Origin: Streptomyces sp. A1277
GTDB lineage: Bacteria > Actinomycetota > Actinomycetes > Streptomycetales > Streptomycetaceae
Reading direction: 5' to 3'
Assembly: GCF_004795015.1 (NCBI RefSeq)
Contig: NZ_SSBI01000001.1
Coordinates: forward strand, 62,001-126,000
Length of the DNA stretch: 64,000 bases
Positions 15,868 through 24,330 of this stretch are shown here, one piece after another; the first letter of the stretch is position 1; each line of letters starts with the position of its first letter. The notes below the pieces were generated by a model, which saw only the letters and a program-made list of their open reading frames with translations, had not been told where the DNA came from and did not search any database. The position numbers and the translations under genes were made by a program.

Positions 15868-17093
15868 CGGACGGCTGCCGCGTCTGAAACGGCGGCCTTG
15901 AAGCGATAAGCAACCCGGAACCGGTCGGCGGTGGAGGAGGTGATGGCATTGAGATACTGGACGTCTGTGGTCATCCGCTCGCGGGCGGCCTTCACGATGT
16001 AGGTACGACGCGCACGCAGGTCGGCAGCCGTGTGTTCGGGGTCAGCCAGAGCCATGGACCAACTCTCGAACATTGCACGGTTGATCGGGCGGCGGTAGTC
16101 GTCGACCATCGGCCACTTTCGGAAGGCGTGCTCGCCGAACACGAGGTGCGCGTGGGTCATCGCCCGCTCGAAGGCGGCCTCCAAGGCGGTTACCTTCTCG
16201 TCCGCGACCTGCTTCGGATCGTCCAGCAGCTCGGTGGCGTCCATCAGGAACAGCTCCATCATGGGCCGCTCCTGGTAGGCATCGATCCCCTTCAGCCAGA
16301 ACGCGGCGAACCGCAGAGCCATCTCCCTGTCGTTCATTCGGATGTGGTCGGTGAGGCGGCCCCCGGTGGCCTGAGCGAAGGCATCCGTATGGGTCATCCG
16401 GTGCAGGATGTCCCGGCTACGCGGGCTACTCATGCAGTGCCGGATCTCCTGGGCGTTGAGCGGGGTCCCGCCCGTGTTGATCCGCTTGAAGATCTCGTAC
16501 GTCACCCCGCGCGGCGTCGTTGGGTCGATCACGTTGACGATCAGCTGGGTGTTATTGATCCGCCGTTGGAACGGCACGGGGAGGTCGCTGAAGCGCAGGT
16601 TCTTCAGATCGTCCAGGTGCTCCAGTTTCCCGAGAGCGAACCCCTTGTCCCCGCCCCGGACGAAGGCGTGCAGTGTGGAAAGCCGCTGAAGTCCGTCGAC
16701 GACCCGGAACGATCCGTCCGCGTCCTCAGCGAAGTAGAACGCGGGCAACGGAATCTGCAAAAGAAGTGACTCGACCAGCAGGGACTTCTGGTCGGTCCGC
16801 CAGACCTGCAACCGCTGGAAGTCCGGAGCGAGCTCGATGGAGCCCTCGTCGATTTGGTCGAGGATGTTACGCAGGGAGAACTGGCTGGTGTTCACCCGGA
16901 TCTGGTCTGGGTTCCACGGCCGTTGGATCCGGGTGGTGTCGCCGCCGGGGTCCTCAACCTCGATGCCTGTGGCGTGTCCGTCGAACACGTCCTCCACTAC
17001 GTCCGGAGTCATCTGCGTGTCGTCCATAGCCATGCGGGCCATCCTAGGGGCGGCTGGTCCAGTCAGTGGGGGCGTTGCATCGATCGTGTCCAC
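15864..17093 (-). CDS. DUF262 (GmrS/ParB-like fold) protein
   Basis: 409 residues. The DUF262 core is plain: FSLRNILDQIDEGSIELAPD, FQRLQVWRTDQKSLLVESLL, the nucleotide-binding signature VDGLQRLSTLHAF and FKRINTGGTPLNAQEIRHC. In the GmrSD restriction enzymes and in BrxU this domain binds or hydrolyses nucleotide and is coupled to cleavage of modified phage DNA. The DUF1524 HNH nuclease that often follows is missing, so any nuclease would have to come from the partner genes. The GTG start has 'gaggaagg' close by; ATGs at 17042 or 17033 are alternatives. It is the first gene of a three-gene overlapping operon. Confidence 0.88.
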   Translation of the reverse strand: MDTIDATPPLTGPAAPRMARMAMDDTQMTPDVVEDVFDGHATGIEVEDPGGDTTRIQRPWNPDQIRVNTSQFSLRNILDQIDEGSIELAPDFQRLQVWRTDQKSLLVESLLLQIPLPAFYFAEDADGSFRVVDGLQRLSTLHAFVRGGDKGFALGKLEHLDDLKNLRFSDLPVPFQRRINNTQLIVNVIDPTTPRGVTYEIFKRINTGGTPLNAQEIRHCMSSPRSRDILHRMTHTDAFAQATGGRLTDHIRMNDREMALRFAAFWLKGIDAYQERPMMELFLMDATELLDDPKQVADEKVTALEAAFERAMTHAHLVFGEHAFRKWPMVDDYRRPINRAMFESWSMALADPEHTAADLRARRTYIVKAARERMTTDVQYLNAITSSTADRFRVAYRFKAAVSDAAAVR

Positions 17094-17509
17094 CCTTCCT
17101 CGGTAGGGGCGTTGCTCTGGCTACGGCGAACCGAGAACGTCCGTCAGGTGATGCGATCTGGATACCGTGTCCTATCCGGACGTCGCCTCCCGCACCGCCA
17201 AATGCTCGACCATGGCCGCCGAGATGACCGGGTACCGCCGCGTCCCCGACCTCCCGGGCCAGTGCGCCTAGTCCTTCTCGACGTAGCCGAGCATCCACGC
17301 TGCCTCATCGAAACTTGCTTTGACTTGGATGCGCTTCATCCGGACAGGCCGCTGCGCTCTTGAGTGACAGCAGAAGGTCGTGAATGGATTGATGGCCTCG
17401 TGCAACTCTTCATGCCGAGCCTCAAGCTCGTGGGAGCCGTTCCCCGGCGGGCTTCACCCAGGATTATGTCCCTGCTGCAGCCTCGCGCTCCGTGGATAGG
17501 GCGGAGACG
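17094..17509. other. gap between kinase gene and DUF262 operon
   Basis: 416 bases. It holds one short minus-strand frame described separately (17268-17339, open upstream to 17454). Otherwise I see no gene. A promoter for the DUF262 operon may be here, which would make it independent of the kinase pair. Confidence 0.45.
17268..17339 (-). CDS. possible tiny ORF or gene remnant
   Basis: The minus-strand ATG at 17337-17339 gives 23 residues, MKRIQVKASFDEAAWMLGYV plus EKD. The same frame is open upstream to about 17454 (ELEARHEELHEAINPF) without an ATG or GTG, apart from one TTG. The residue pattern looks like real protein, so this may be the end of a decayed gene or a small ORF with a TTG start. 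No family recognised. Confidence 0.25.
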   Translation of the reverse strand: MKRIQVKASFDEAAWMLGYVEKD

Positions 17510-19054
17510 TCAACCCCCGGCCTGGTTTGACTCAATGATTTTGCGGACGCCGGTCCGCAAAACGGGGTGCAGCGATCGGATCGTGAACTCTTCGAACGAC
17601 CACTCAACCGGGCCTGCCTGTGATGCGGCATCCTGCAATGCTTCCAATGCCACCAATGCGCGGTCCGGGGATGCAATGCCCTGCAGGAGGCCCGTGAGGA
17701 CGTCGCGGACATGCCAGCGACTGTGGTGCCATCCCAGGCTCGGGAGCGCCCGGACGGTGTGCCTAAGGATCTGCAAGTCTGAGGTTGCAGCGACGGCCCG
17801 GTGGCAGGTATTGGCCAGCACGTCGCAGTAGCCGAAGCCGAAACTCGTCTCCTCGATGTAGCCGCAGAAGTTCTCGTAGATGGTCGTGAAGCCGACGCTG
17901 TTGCGCTCCCAGGCCACGGACATGGTCTCGGAAGGTGTATCGACCAGGACCGAAGCCACTTCCCCTTGGTCTTCAGCGTGGACCTGCTGTGCCCAGCTCA
18001 GAAACTCGTCGATCGCGGATAGGTCGGGGAAGTCCGACGCGAGACGGGGGGCCAGGAGTTTGGCGATTGTCTCTGCTGTCTGCCACTCCGGACTCGTCGA
18101 AAGAGCGGCGTGGATCGCTTCCAAGAGCGCGTAAGGGGACTCGTATCGCTGCGCGTACTTTGCCGTCGCGCGTTGGATCACTGGCCGAAGGGGGCTTTCC
18201 GGGATGTCGTCATATTCAAAGGGGGGCTGCCCAGCGAGCAGGTGATGCATGATCTTGCCCAGTGAGAAGACGTCAGCGCGAGCGTCGACGGTCTTGGCTG
18301 CGTTCCGCTGCTCGGGTGCCCAGTACAGCGGGGTGCCAAAGCCCTCTCCCGTCAATGTGAGCGTAGTCGTCACGCCTTCCTGCTCACGGGCGAGTCCGAA
18401 ATCGCTGATCGCCCACTGGCCCTCAGCTGTCCAGAGGACATTGCCCGGTTTGAGGTCGCGGTGAAGGATGCCCGCATCGTGCACATAGGTGAGGCCGGCG
18501 CAGATCTGGCTCATCACCTCGGCGATCTGCATCTCATCGCCTACGAACTCTGCGATGTAGTTCTGGAGACTGCCCTGGGCGAGGGGCATGGCGTACCAGA
18601 TGTCGTTCTGCTCAGACATGTTCCCGTGTGCGATAACGGGGATCACGTTGGGATGAGACAGATTACTCAGGATCCGCAGCTCACGCTGAAAGCGGCGAAC
18701 GGCGTCACCGCCAAGGTCGTGGACATCACGCTGAATCTTGACGGCGACGGTCTGGTCGGTCCGCCGGTCCAACGCGCGATATACGTCCGCGAATCCGCCC
18801 CAACCGATCGGGGGTTCCTCGACCTCGAAGCGATCGCCAATCAGCCGGCGGGCCTCAGCGGCAGACGGGCGCCCTGGTCGGCTGCGTCGCGAACCGGAGG
18901 AGGCCCATGTTTCGATGACGTCCAGGTCCCAGATGGGGCCCTGCGCGATCTCGGCTGCGGCAGCGGGGAAGCTTCCCCGCTGCCGCAGAAGGGCCAGCCT
19001 CTGTGTACTCACCCCGAGAACTGCTGCAACCTCGGCGACCCCACCCAAGCGCAT
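17510..19054 (-). CDS. HTH-protein kinase fusion in defence island
   Basis: 514 residues. Residues 1-55 look like a MerR/AlpA-type DNA-binding domain (GGVAEVAAVLGVSTQRLALL, then WDLDVIETW). Residues ~75-320 are a Hanks-type Ser/Thr kinase with all key parts: glycine loop GWGGFADV (84-91), Lys106, HRDLKPGN (198-205), DFG (218-220) and APE (246-248). It should therefore be active. The C-terminal ~190 residues are helical, with no transmembrane segment and no PASTA repeats, unlike housekeeping PknB kinases. It follows the OLD-type gene by 66 bases in the same direction. A kinase able to bind DNA beside an OLD nuclease suggests an infection-sensing role, which is inference. Confidence 0.85.
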   Translation of the reverse strand: MRLGGVAEVAAVLGVSTQRLALLRQRGSFPAAAAEIAQGPIWDLDVIETWASSGSRRSRPGRPSAAEARRLIGDRFEVEEPPIGWGGFADVYRALDRRTDQTVAVKIQRDVHDLGGDAVRRFQRELRILSNLSHPNVIPVIAHGNMSEQNDIWYAMPLAQGSLQNYIAEFVGDEMQIAEVMSQICAGLTYVHDAGILHRDLKPGNVLWTAEGQWAISDFGLAREQEGVTTTLTLTGEGFGTPLYWAPEQRNAAKTVDARADVFSLGKIMHHLLAGQPPFEYDDIPESPLRPVIQRATAKYAQRYESPYALLEAIHAALSTSPEWQTAETIAKLLAPRLASDFPDLSAIDEFLSWAQQVHAEDQGEVASVLVDTPSETMSVAWERNSVGFTTIYENFCGYIEETSFGFGYCDVLANTCHRAVAATSDLQILRHTVRALPSLGWHHSRWHVRDVLTGLLQGIASPDRALVALEALQDAASQAGPVEWSFEEFTIRSLHPVLRTGVRKIIESNQAGG

Positions 19055-19120
19055 CCGACCGTCCCTATTCGTTGAGGAGAGGTCAACTATAACTGCCCCC
19101 TGGGGTGCGGTTCGGCCCGT

Positions 19121-21049
19121 TCAACGCCTGGGGAGAAGGGAGTTCAGCCGGGTGAACAGCTGGTCGGCCCGGGCAATCGTGGCGGAGTCGATGTCCGAGC
19201 CGAGCTCGGCCTGTTCGCGGAGTAGTACGGCTGCGGGCTTGTAGTGGTTGAACCGTGCGGCGATCTTCCGCTTCTTGAACACGGCCTCGATCTGCCGGAT
19301 GACGCGGGGGTCCTTCGCATTCAGTTCCGAGAGGGTGATCGGAGTGGTCAGCTGCGAGGCGTAGGCGCGGTTGACGAGGCCGAGGTAGAAGTCTCGGTCG
19401 AACAGGTCCTCGATGTCCGCGTCGCCGGTGCCGGTGAACTCGCTGATTTCGACGAGGCCGTTCTTGGAGAGTTGGTCGTTGTCGCGTAGCCGCTGGACAG
19501 CGCCTACATCCTTGGTGCTGGAGTCGATGAGAACGGCGACGTTCAGCTTGTTCGCGCCGAGGAGGGTCACGAAGGTGGACAACTTGCCAGAGCCGCCGAT
19601 GGGGGTGTTCACCCAGCGTGGATCTAGGCCGCTGGAGCCGTTCGCCTCGGCAACGTCCGTGAGAACTTCCAGGTAGATCAGGTCGCTGGGGCCTTCGAGG
19701 AGCAGGATGTGCTCTCCCACGAACAGCGTCTGGGTCATCTCGATGCCCATCGCGGCCAGCAGGGGGAAGGCGGTGTCCTCGTCCGCCTTGAAGATTTCCG
19801 AGGAGACTTTGGCGCCGCCACGCTCCACGTCGATCACGGTCCGGACGCGGTTGAGGTGGTCGGGATCGACCATGAAGGGCGAGTGCGTCGTGTAAAGGAC
19901 CTGGTGCTTCGGCGCCAGCCGGTCGTCGACCAGACGAAGGAAGTCCTCCTGGGCGCGTCCGTGGAGGGAGAGGCCGGGTTCGTCGAGCAGAAGGATCAGA
20001 TCGGTACTTCCGGCTGCCTCCAGCTCGTTGAAGTAGGCGAGGAAGGAGAAGAACCAGACGAAGCCGCGGGACCGCTCATCGAAGGGGACCGATGCGCGGT
20101 GGCGGCGATTGAAGACCCGGACCTGCAGAATCGGACCCTGGTCGAAGGGAGCCACGGCGCCTGCTTCCGGCGCGAGGGTCTTCAGCTGGACTTCCAGCTC
20201 CGTGTTCTGAGACCAGTACTCGAAAACCTCGTCAGAGATGACGTTGCCTGAGTTCTCAAGCTCGCGGATGAGGCGTTCGTGCTGGTCTGAGTCGTTGAAC
20301 TCCTCCGGCGAGACTCCGGCCATTTCGAGGAGGCTCAGCAGGGCCCGCTCCCCTCGCGTGATGTCGCCAGCATCGCTGCGGCGGATCAGATCCGGGAGGG
20401 AGACCTTGCCGGGCATCGAGTCGTAGTCGTCGAAGTAGACGAACTTCGGCATCCACGGACTCGCGTAGGCGTCGATCATGTGCAGTCCCAGGTCGCTGTC
20501 ACGCCATTCGCGGATGCGCTCGGCCAGGGCGCTGGCGTCCGAGGGGCTCTCATCCAGTTCGTCCAGGGCGTCGAGGAGGTCCTTGACCGTCTTTGCGCCG
20601 CTGAGCGCCTTGGCCGCGCCGGCGGGCAGGTCGAGAGCCGAACGCAGGTGGTCGACGATGACCGCTTCGTTGTAGGGGATCGTGAACCGCTGGGTGGCGT
20701 CGCGGTAGCCGATGGTGACCTGAAACTCCGGGCTGCGCAGGGCCTTCGGCCCCAGTTCCTCCTCGATCTGCTTCATCTCTGCCTCGTCGAAGCGGAAGGT
20801 CGCGCGGACCACGGGAATCTGCTGCCCGTCGGGGAGCCGCTTGCGTTCCCGGGTCTTGCGGGCCGGGAAGTCGATCACCTCGTCGAACTTCACGCCCTCT
20901 ACCGGCTTGAGCCGGTAGAGGGCCTGCAGAAGGGTGGTCTTGCCCGACTCGTTCTTGCCGACCAGACAGGTGACGTCGTCTTCGATGTCGAAGATCTCGG
21001 AGTCCTCGACGGACCGGTAGTCGGTCACACGGGCCTTTATCAGGTGCAC
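19121..21049 (-). CDS. OLD-family ATP-dependent endonuclease (ATPase + TOPRIM)
   Basis: 642 residues from the GTG at 21047-21049, which has 'gaggaagga' 9 bases upstream. A longer frame to 21130 adds 27 residues with no family match. ABC-type ATPase: Walker A GKNESGKTT (31-39), signature region with RSRGFVWFFSFLAYFNELE, Walker B LILLLDEPGLSLHG, H-loop TTHSPFMVDP. It is followed by a TOPRIM domain (LLLEGPSDLIYLEVL, AVLIDSSTKDVG, GDADIEDLFD). OLD proteins cleave DNA with metal ions and act in phage exclusion, retrons and Gabija. No UvrD-like helicase partner (GajB) follows; instead comes a kinase gene. The pairing is unusual. Confidence 0.87.
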   Translation of the reverse strand: MHLIKARVTDYRSVEDSEIFDIEDDVTCLVGKNESGKTTLLQALYRLKPVEGVKFDEVIDFPARKTRERKRLPDGQQIPVVRATFRFDEAEMKQIEEELGPKALRSPEFQVTIGYRDATQRFTIPYNEAVIVDHLRSALDLPAGAAKALSGAKTVKDLLDALDELDESPSDASALAERIREWRDSDLGLHMIDAYASPWMPKFVYFDDYDSMPGKVSLPDLIRRSDAGDITRGERALLSLLEMAGVSPEEFNDSDQHERLIRELENSGNVISDEVFEYWSQNTELEVQLKTLAPEAGAVAPFDQGPILQVRVFNRRHRASVPFDERSRGFVWFFSFLAYFNELEAAGSTDLILLLDEPGLSLHGRAQEDFLRLVDDRLAPKHQVLYTTHSPFMVDPDHLNRVRTVIDVERGGAKVSSEIFKADEDTAFPLLAAMGIEMTQTLFVGEHILLLEGPSDLIYLEVLTDVAEANGSSGLDPRWVNTPIGGSGKLSTFVTLLGANKLNVAVLIDSSTKDVGAVQRLRDNDQLSKNGLVEISEFTGTGDADIEDLFDRDFYLGLVNRAYASQLTTPITLSELNAKDPRVIRQIEAVFKKRKIAARFNHYKPAAVLLREQAELGSDIDSATIARADQLFTRLNSLLPRR

Positions 21050-21183
21050 GTTCTGAGGTCCTTCCTCGTGTTCGGCGAGGAGGCCCGGCGTGCCGTGATC
21101 GGCGAGGCAATGATCACAACACCCCGGCACTGAGTGCCTTCGATGTTGTGTTCGAGGTAGGTTCCAAATGCCAGTAAGGAAGA

Positions 21184-21220
21184 GACCCCGGTGCCCGTCG
21201 ACCTCGACGCCACCGGGGTC
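21184..21220 (-). terminator. terminator after UDP-glucose dehydrogenase fusion gene
   Basis: gaccccggtg (21184-21193) pairs with caccggggtc (21211-21220). On the minus strand a T-rich stretch follows. It separates the UGD/SIR2 genes from the OLD/kinase genes. Confidence 0.65.
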
Positions 21221-21310
21221 CTCTTTGAGCTAATTCACAGGGTAGCGACCCCCACCGACATCTCCGCAGCGGTTTGTCGCACCGCGGCCACGAGGTGTGT
21301 TCGGAGGGCG

Positions 21311-22936
21311 TCAGGTCGCTACAGCGGCCTCGCGCCCCCTGCGCGTCCTGCGGTGGAGGATCTCATCGAAGGCAGCGCGGGCGCCCGTGGGGTCGATGTA
21401 GTGCATCGCCAGGAGGGCCGCGATGACGGCGCCGACGAGGTCGTTCTGAACCTCGGACCAAGCATGGTCGTCACCGCAGGTCGTGAGACCCTTCAGGCCG
21501 TGGAGGGCGTGCATGGCCTCGCCAGCCTCCTCGGCAACTTTGCCGACCTGGAGGGCCTTGAGTTCCTCGTCAGGCAGATGGGAGCCGGCCGCTCGGTAGA
21601 TGACGGAGAGCTTCTCGATGTTGTCCCACAGGGTGTCCACGTCGGACCTCCGATCGATGGGTTCGGTTATTCCTGTGCGGGGCGTCCGAGCTGGCGTACG
21701 GTCCATCCGGCCATGCGCCAGGCGTCGGCGCCCGATGAGGTTGCGGAGGTCGACGAGGACTGGGGCCGCGACCAGTGGGGCGAGAGCCTTGGGGTCGGCC
21801 TCTCGGAAGTGGGGCCACTCGGTAGCCAGGACGATTAGTTGGGCGCCCTGGACGGAGTTGTCGAGGGCTTCGGCGTAGTCGAGCTCCGGGTGCCGGCGCA
21901 GTGCCGTGGGCACGGCGTGCGGGTCGTGGACGGTGACTGTCGCGCCGCGGTGGTGCATGAGCGCGGCGATCGCCAGGGCGGGGGATTCGCGGACGTCGTC
22001 GGTACCGGCCTTGAAGGAAGCGCCCCAGACGGTGATCCGTACGCCGTCGACGGGTCGGCCGAGCGTCTGCTCGATGAGCCTCAGCGCGGCGGTGGGTCGG
22101 GATTCGTTGACCTTCTCCGCCGCCCGCAGGAGGGTCGCTGCCTCGGCGGCGCCGAGGGTGCGGGCGGAGGCGGTGAAGGCGCGGACGTCCTTCGGGAGGC
22201 AGCCGCCTCCGTAGCCGGGGCCGGCGTTGAGGCCGCCGCGGCCGATACGGGGGTCGAGGCCGATGGCCTCGGTGAGCTGCTGGACGTCGGCTCCGGCGGC
22301 GGTACACATGTCGGTGACACCGTTGATGAACGAGATCTTCATGCCGAGGTAGGCGTTGGCGGCGCCCTTGATGAGTTCGGCGGTGGCGGGGTCGGTGGCG
22401 AACAGTGGGATCCCGTTCGCCAGGAGAGGTGCGTAGACCTGGCGTACGGCGTCCTCTGCGCGGGCCGAAGGGACGCCTACGACGATTCGGTCGGGTCGCA
22501 GGGTGTCCTCGATGGCGTGGCCCTCGCGGAGGAACTCCGGGTTCCAGACGACCTCCACGTCCTCACCGGCCGGGGAGAGGCGCGCGAGAAGTACGCCGAG
22601 GTCGCGGGAGGTGCCGACGGTGACCGTGGACTTGCCGATGATCACGGTCGGGCGGGTGAGGTGCGGGGCGAGGGCGCGGGCGGCGCCGAAGACCTGGCCG
22701 GTGTCGTAGCTCCGTCCGTCCGCGTCGATCGGCGTGCCCACGGCGAGGAAGTGGACGTCCGCGAACTCGGCCGCCTCTTCGAGGCTGGTGGTAAGCCTCA
22801 GACGTCCAGTGGCGGTGTGGGTGGCCAGGAGTTCCGGCAGGCCCTCCTCGTAGATGGGGCACTCGCCGACGTTGAGACGGTCGATCTTCGCCTGGTCCAG
22901 GTCCACGCCGATGACCTCGTGGCCGATCTCGGCCAT
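21311..22936 (-). CDS. UDP-glucose/nucleotide-sugar dehydrogenase fused to MazG-like domain
   Basis: 541 residues from the first usable ATG. Residues ~1-405 are a UDP-glucose 6-dehydrogenase: GTPIDADGRSYDTGQV, EFLREGHAIEDTLRPDRIVV, catalytic Cys in GPGYGGGCLPKDV, and a C-terminal WGASFKAGTDDVRESPAL. Residues ~430-541 resemble a MazG-type nucleotide pyrophosphohydrolase (KVAEEAGEAMHAL, then NDLVGAVIAALLAM), the EExxE/ExxD metal pattern. The Rossmann motif VIGCGHLGIPHAAA is encoded just upstream, in frame and open, but no ATG, GTG or TTG is found there. Either the gene starts with a rare codon after 'aaaggag' (about 23005) or the start is damaged. It sits in a segment with a SIR2-domain gene. 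Confidence 0.85.
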   Translation of the reverse strand: MAEIGHEVIGVDLDQAKIDRLNVGECPIYEEGLPELLATHTATGRLRLTTSLEEAAEFADVHFLAVGTPIDADGRSYDTGQVFGAARALAPHLTRPTVIIGKSTVTVGTSRDLGVLLARLSPAGEDVEVVWNPEFLREGHAIEDTLRPDRIVVGVPSARAEDAVRQVYAPLLANGIPLFATDPATAELIKGAANAYLGMKISFINGVTDMCTAAGADVQQLTEAIGLDPRIGRGGLNAGPGYGGGCLPKDVRAFTASARTLGAAEAATLLRAAEKVNESRPTAALRLIEQTLGRPVDGVRITVWGASFKAGTDDVRESPALAIAALMHHRGATVTVHDPHAVPTALRRHPELDYAEALDNSVQGAQLIVLATEWPHFREADPKALAPLVAAPVLVDLRNLIGRRRLAHGRMDRTPARTPRTGITEPIDRRSDVDTLWDNIEKLSVIYRAAGSHLPDEELKALQVGKVAEEAGEAMHALHGLKGLTTCGDDHAWSEVQNDLVGAVIAALLAMHYIDPTGARAAFDEILHRRTRRGREAAVAT

Positions 22937-23097
22937 GGCAGCGGCGTGGGGGATGCCCAGGTGACCGCAGCCGATGACGGATATGCGCGTGGGGTCGACG
23001 CTCCTTTCCTTGCCTCTCGCCCGCCCGGTGAGTCCGGGCCGACCGGGTGCGTCACGCTAGCGTCACCACCCGGCGCGGCCCTCTTCGTGCAGGTAGA

Positions 23098-24330
23098 TCA
23101 ACCAGCTTGCTGCTTCAGGAGATTGACGAGTGCGGGCAGCGCCTCAGCGGCGGTTGCCCGGCACACCAGGTCACCGTCCTGAGGCCCCTCCAGCGGGTAC
23201 GGCATGAACTGGCCGTCGTGCCAGAAGCCCTCCGGGTCCAGGTAGACGATCTGCATGCCGCGAGCACGGGCACGAGCCTGAACCTTGCGTCGGTCGGCGT
23301 GCAGGCCGACGACGAGGAGTGCCTTGGCGCCGTCGACCCACTCGATGTCGGGTACGGCCTGGTCGTAGCGGCGCATGAAGCACTCGTCGAGCCCGGCCCG
23401 GGCGGCGAGCACGTCGAAGTTGTTGGTGATGACCGGACCGACGAGGTGCCCGGCGTCCTTCAGTTCCTTCAGCGCCCACATGGCCGGGGTCGGCTCGGCC
23501 AGGAAGCAGGCACGGAACATCTCCACGAATTCCGCAGTCTTCTCCTCCGGCTCCGTTAGCACCTCGTGGAGGAGCGTGTCCGCTGTCGGGGAGAGGGTGA
23601 AGCGGTGCTCCCGCGGCTCGTGGCCCTGGCGGTCGGTGACCCGGTAGATCTCGTGGAGCCGGTGCAGGGGCGGGATGCCCGCCTCGACCGACGTACCGCA
23701 TCCGATCTCCACCTGGAACGGTCGCAGGTTCGCGAGGACGGACAGATCCGGCACGTGGGTCGGCGTGCCGGGCCGGTCTTTGAACCTGATTCCGGTGGAG
23801 AGCACGTTCCACGGCAGTTGCCGGACAGCGGGCGGCGGCGCGTAGGACACAGAGGCGATCTGCACGTCCAGGCTCCGGTAGCCGGCTGGGAGGGTGCGGC
23901 CCGCAGCGGCGTCCTGAGGGTGGACGTCGTGCTCGGTGATCCGGCACTTCAGATCCCGGCGGGTCCATAAGAATCCACCGGGAGCCTCCTTCCAGCCGCC
24001 TGCGGCGAGCGAATCCCACAGGGCGTCGTGGTGCGCGGCGACCTCGTCGGCCGGAGCGGACGCGGAGTGATAGAGGTACAGGTCGGTCAAGCCGATGGCC
24101 GGCGCAGCCGTGGTGGGCACCAGTCCGTACCGGTAGCGGTAGTGAATGATCCGCCGCCGTGCGTCGTCGGAGGCCGCCCAGCCGGACTGACCGGCGGTGG
24201 CCTTCTCCTGGGTGCGGCGCCAGATGCCTTCCTCGATGTAGCGGGGGCGGTCGGCATCGCCGAAGTACGTCTTCCAGACCTGCTGCTGGTCGGGGACGAG
24301 CTGGTCGATGACGATGTACGGGATGTCCAT
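23098..24330 (-). CDS. SIR2-domain protein with unknown N-terminal domain
   Basis: 410 residues from the ATG at 24328-24330, chosen for the 'gggaggg' 3 bases upstream. Residues ~1-190 match nothing I know. From ~205 the pattern is a divergent SIR2/STALD NAD-binding fold: EIGCGTSVEAGIPPLHRLHE (208-227), ITNNFDVLA (301-309), LVVGLHADRRKVQARARARG (339-358) and IVYLDPEGF (361-369), then a C-terminal helix ALPALVNLL. The zinc CxxC pairs and the usual HG catalytic site of deacetylases are missing. The domain may only bind, or may degrade NAD as in Thoeris/DSR-like defence. That is inference. It lies 161 bases upstream of the UGD-MazG gene. Confidence 0.78.
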   Translation of the reverse strand: MDIPYIVIDQLVPDQQQVWKTYFGDADRPRYIEEGIWRRTQEKATAGQSGWAASDDARRRIIHYRYRYGLVPTTAAPAIGLTDLYLYHSASAPADEVAAHHDALWDSLAAGGWKEAPGGFLWTRRDLKCRITEHDVHPQDAAAGRTLPAGYRSLDVQIASVSYAPPPAVRQLPWNVLSTGIRFKDRPGTPTHVPDLSVLANLRPFQVEIGCGTSVEAGIPPLHRLHEIYRVTDRQGHEPREHRFTLSPTADTLLHEVLTEPEEKTAEFVEMFRACFLAEPTPAMWALKELKDAGHLVGPVITNNFDVLAARAGLDECFMRRYDQAVPDIEWVDGAKALLVVGLHADRRKVQARARARGMQIVYLDPEGFWHDGQFMPYPLEGPQDGDLVCRATAAEALPALVNLLKQQAG

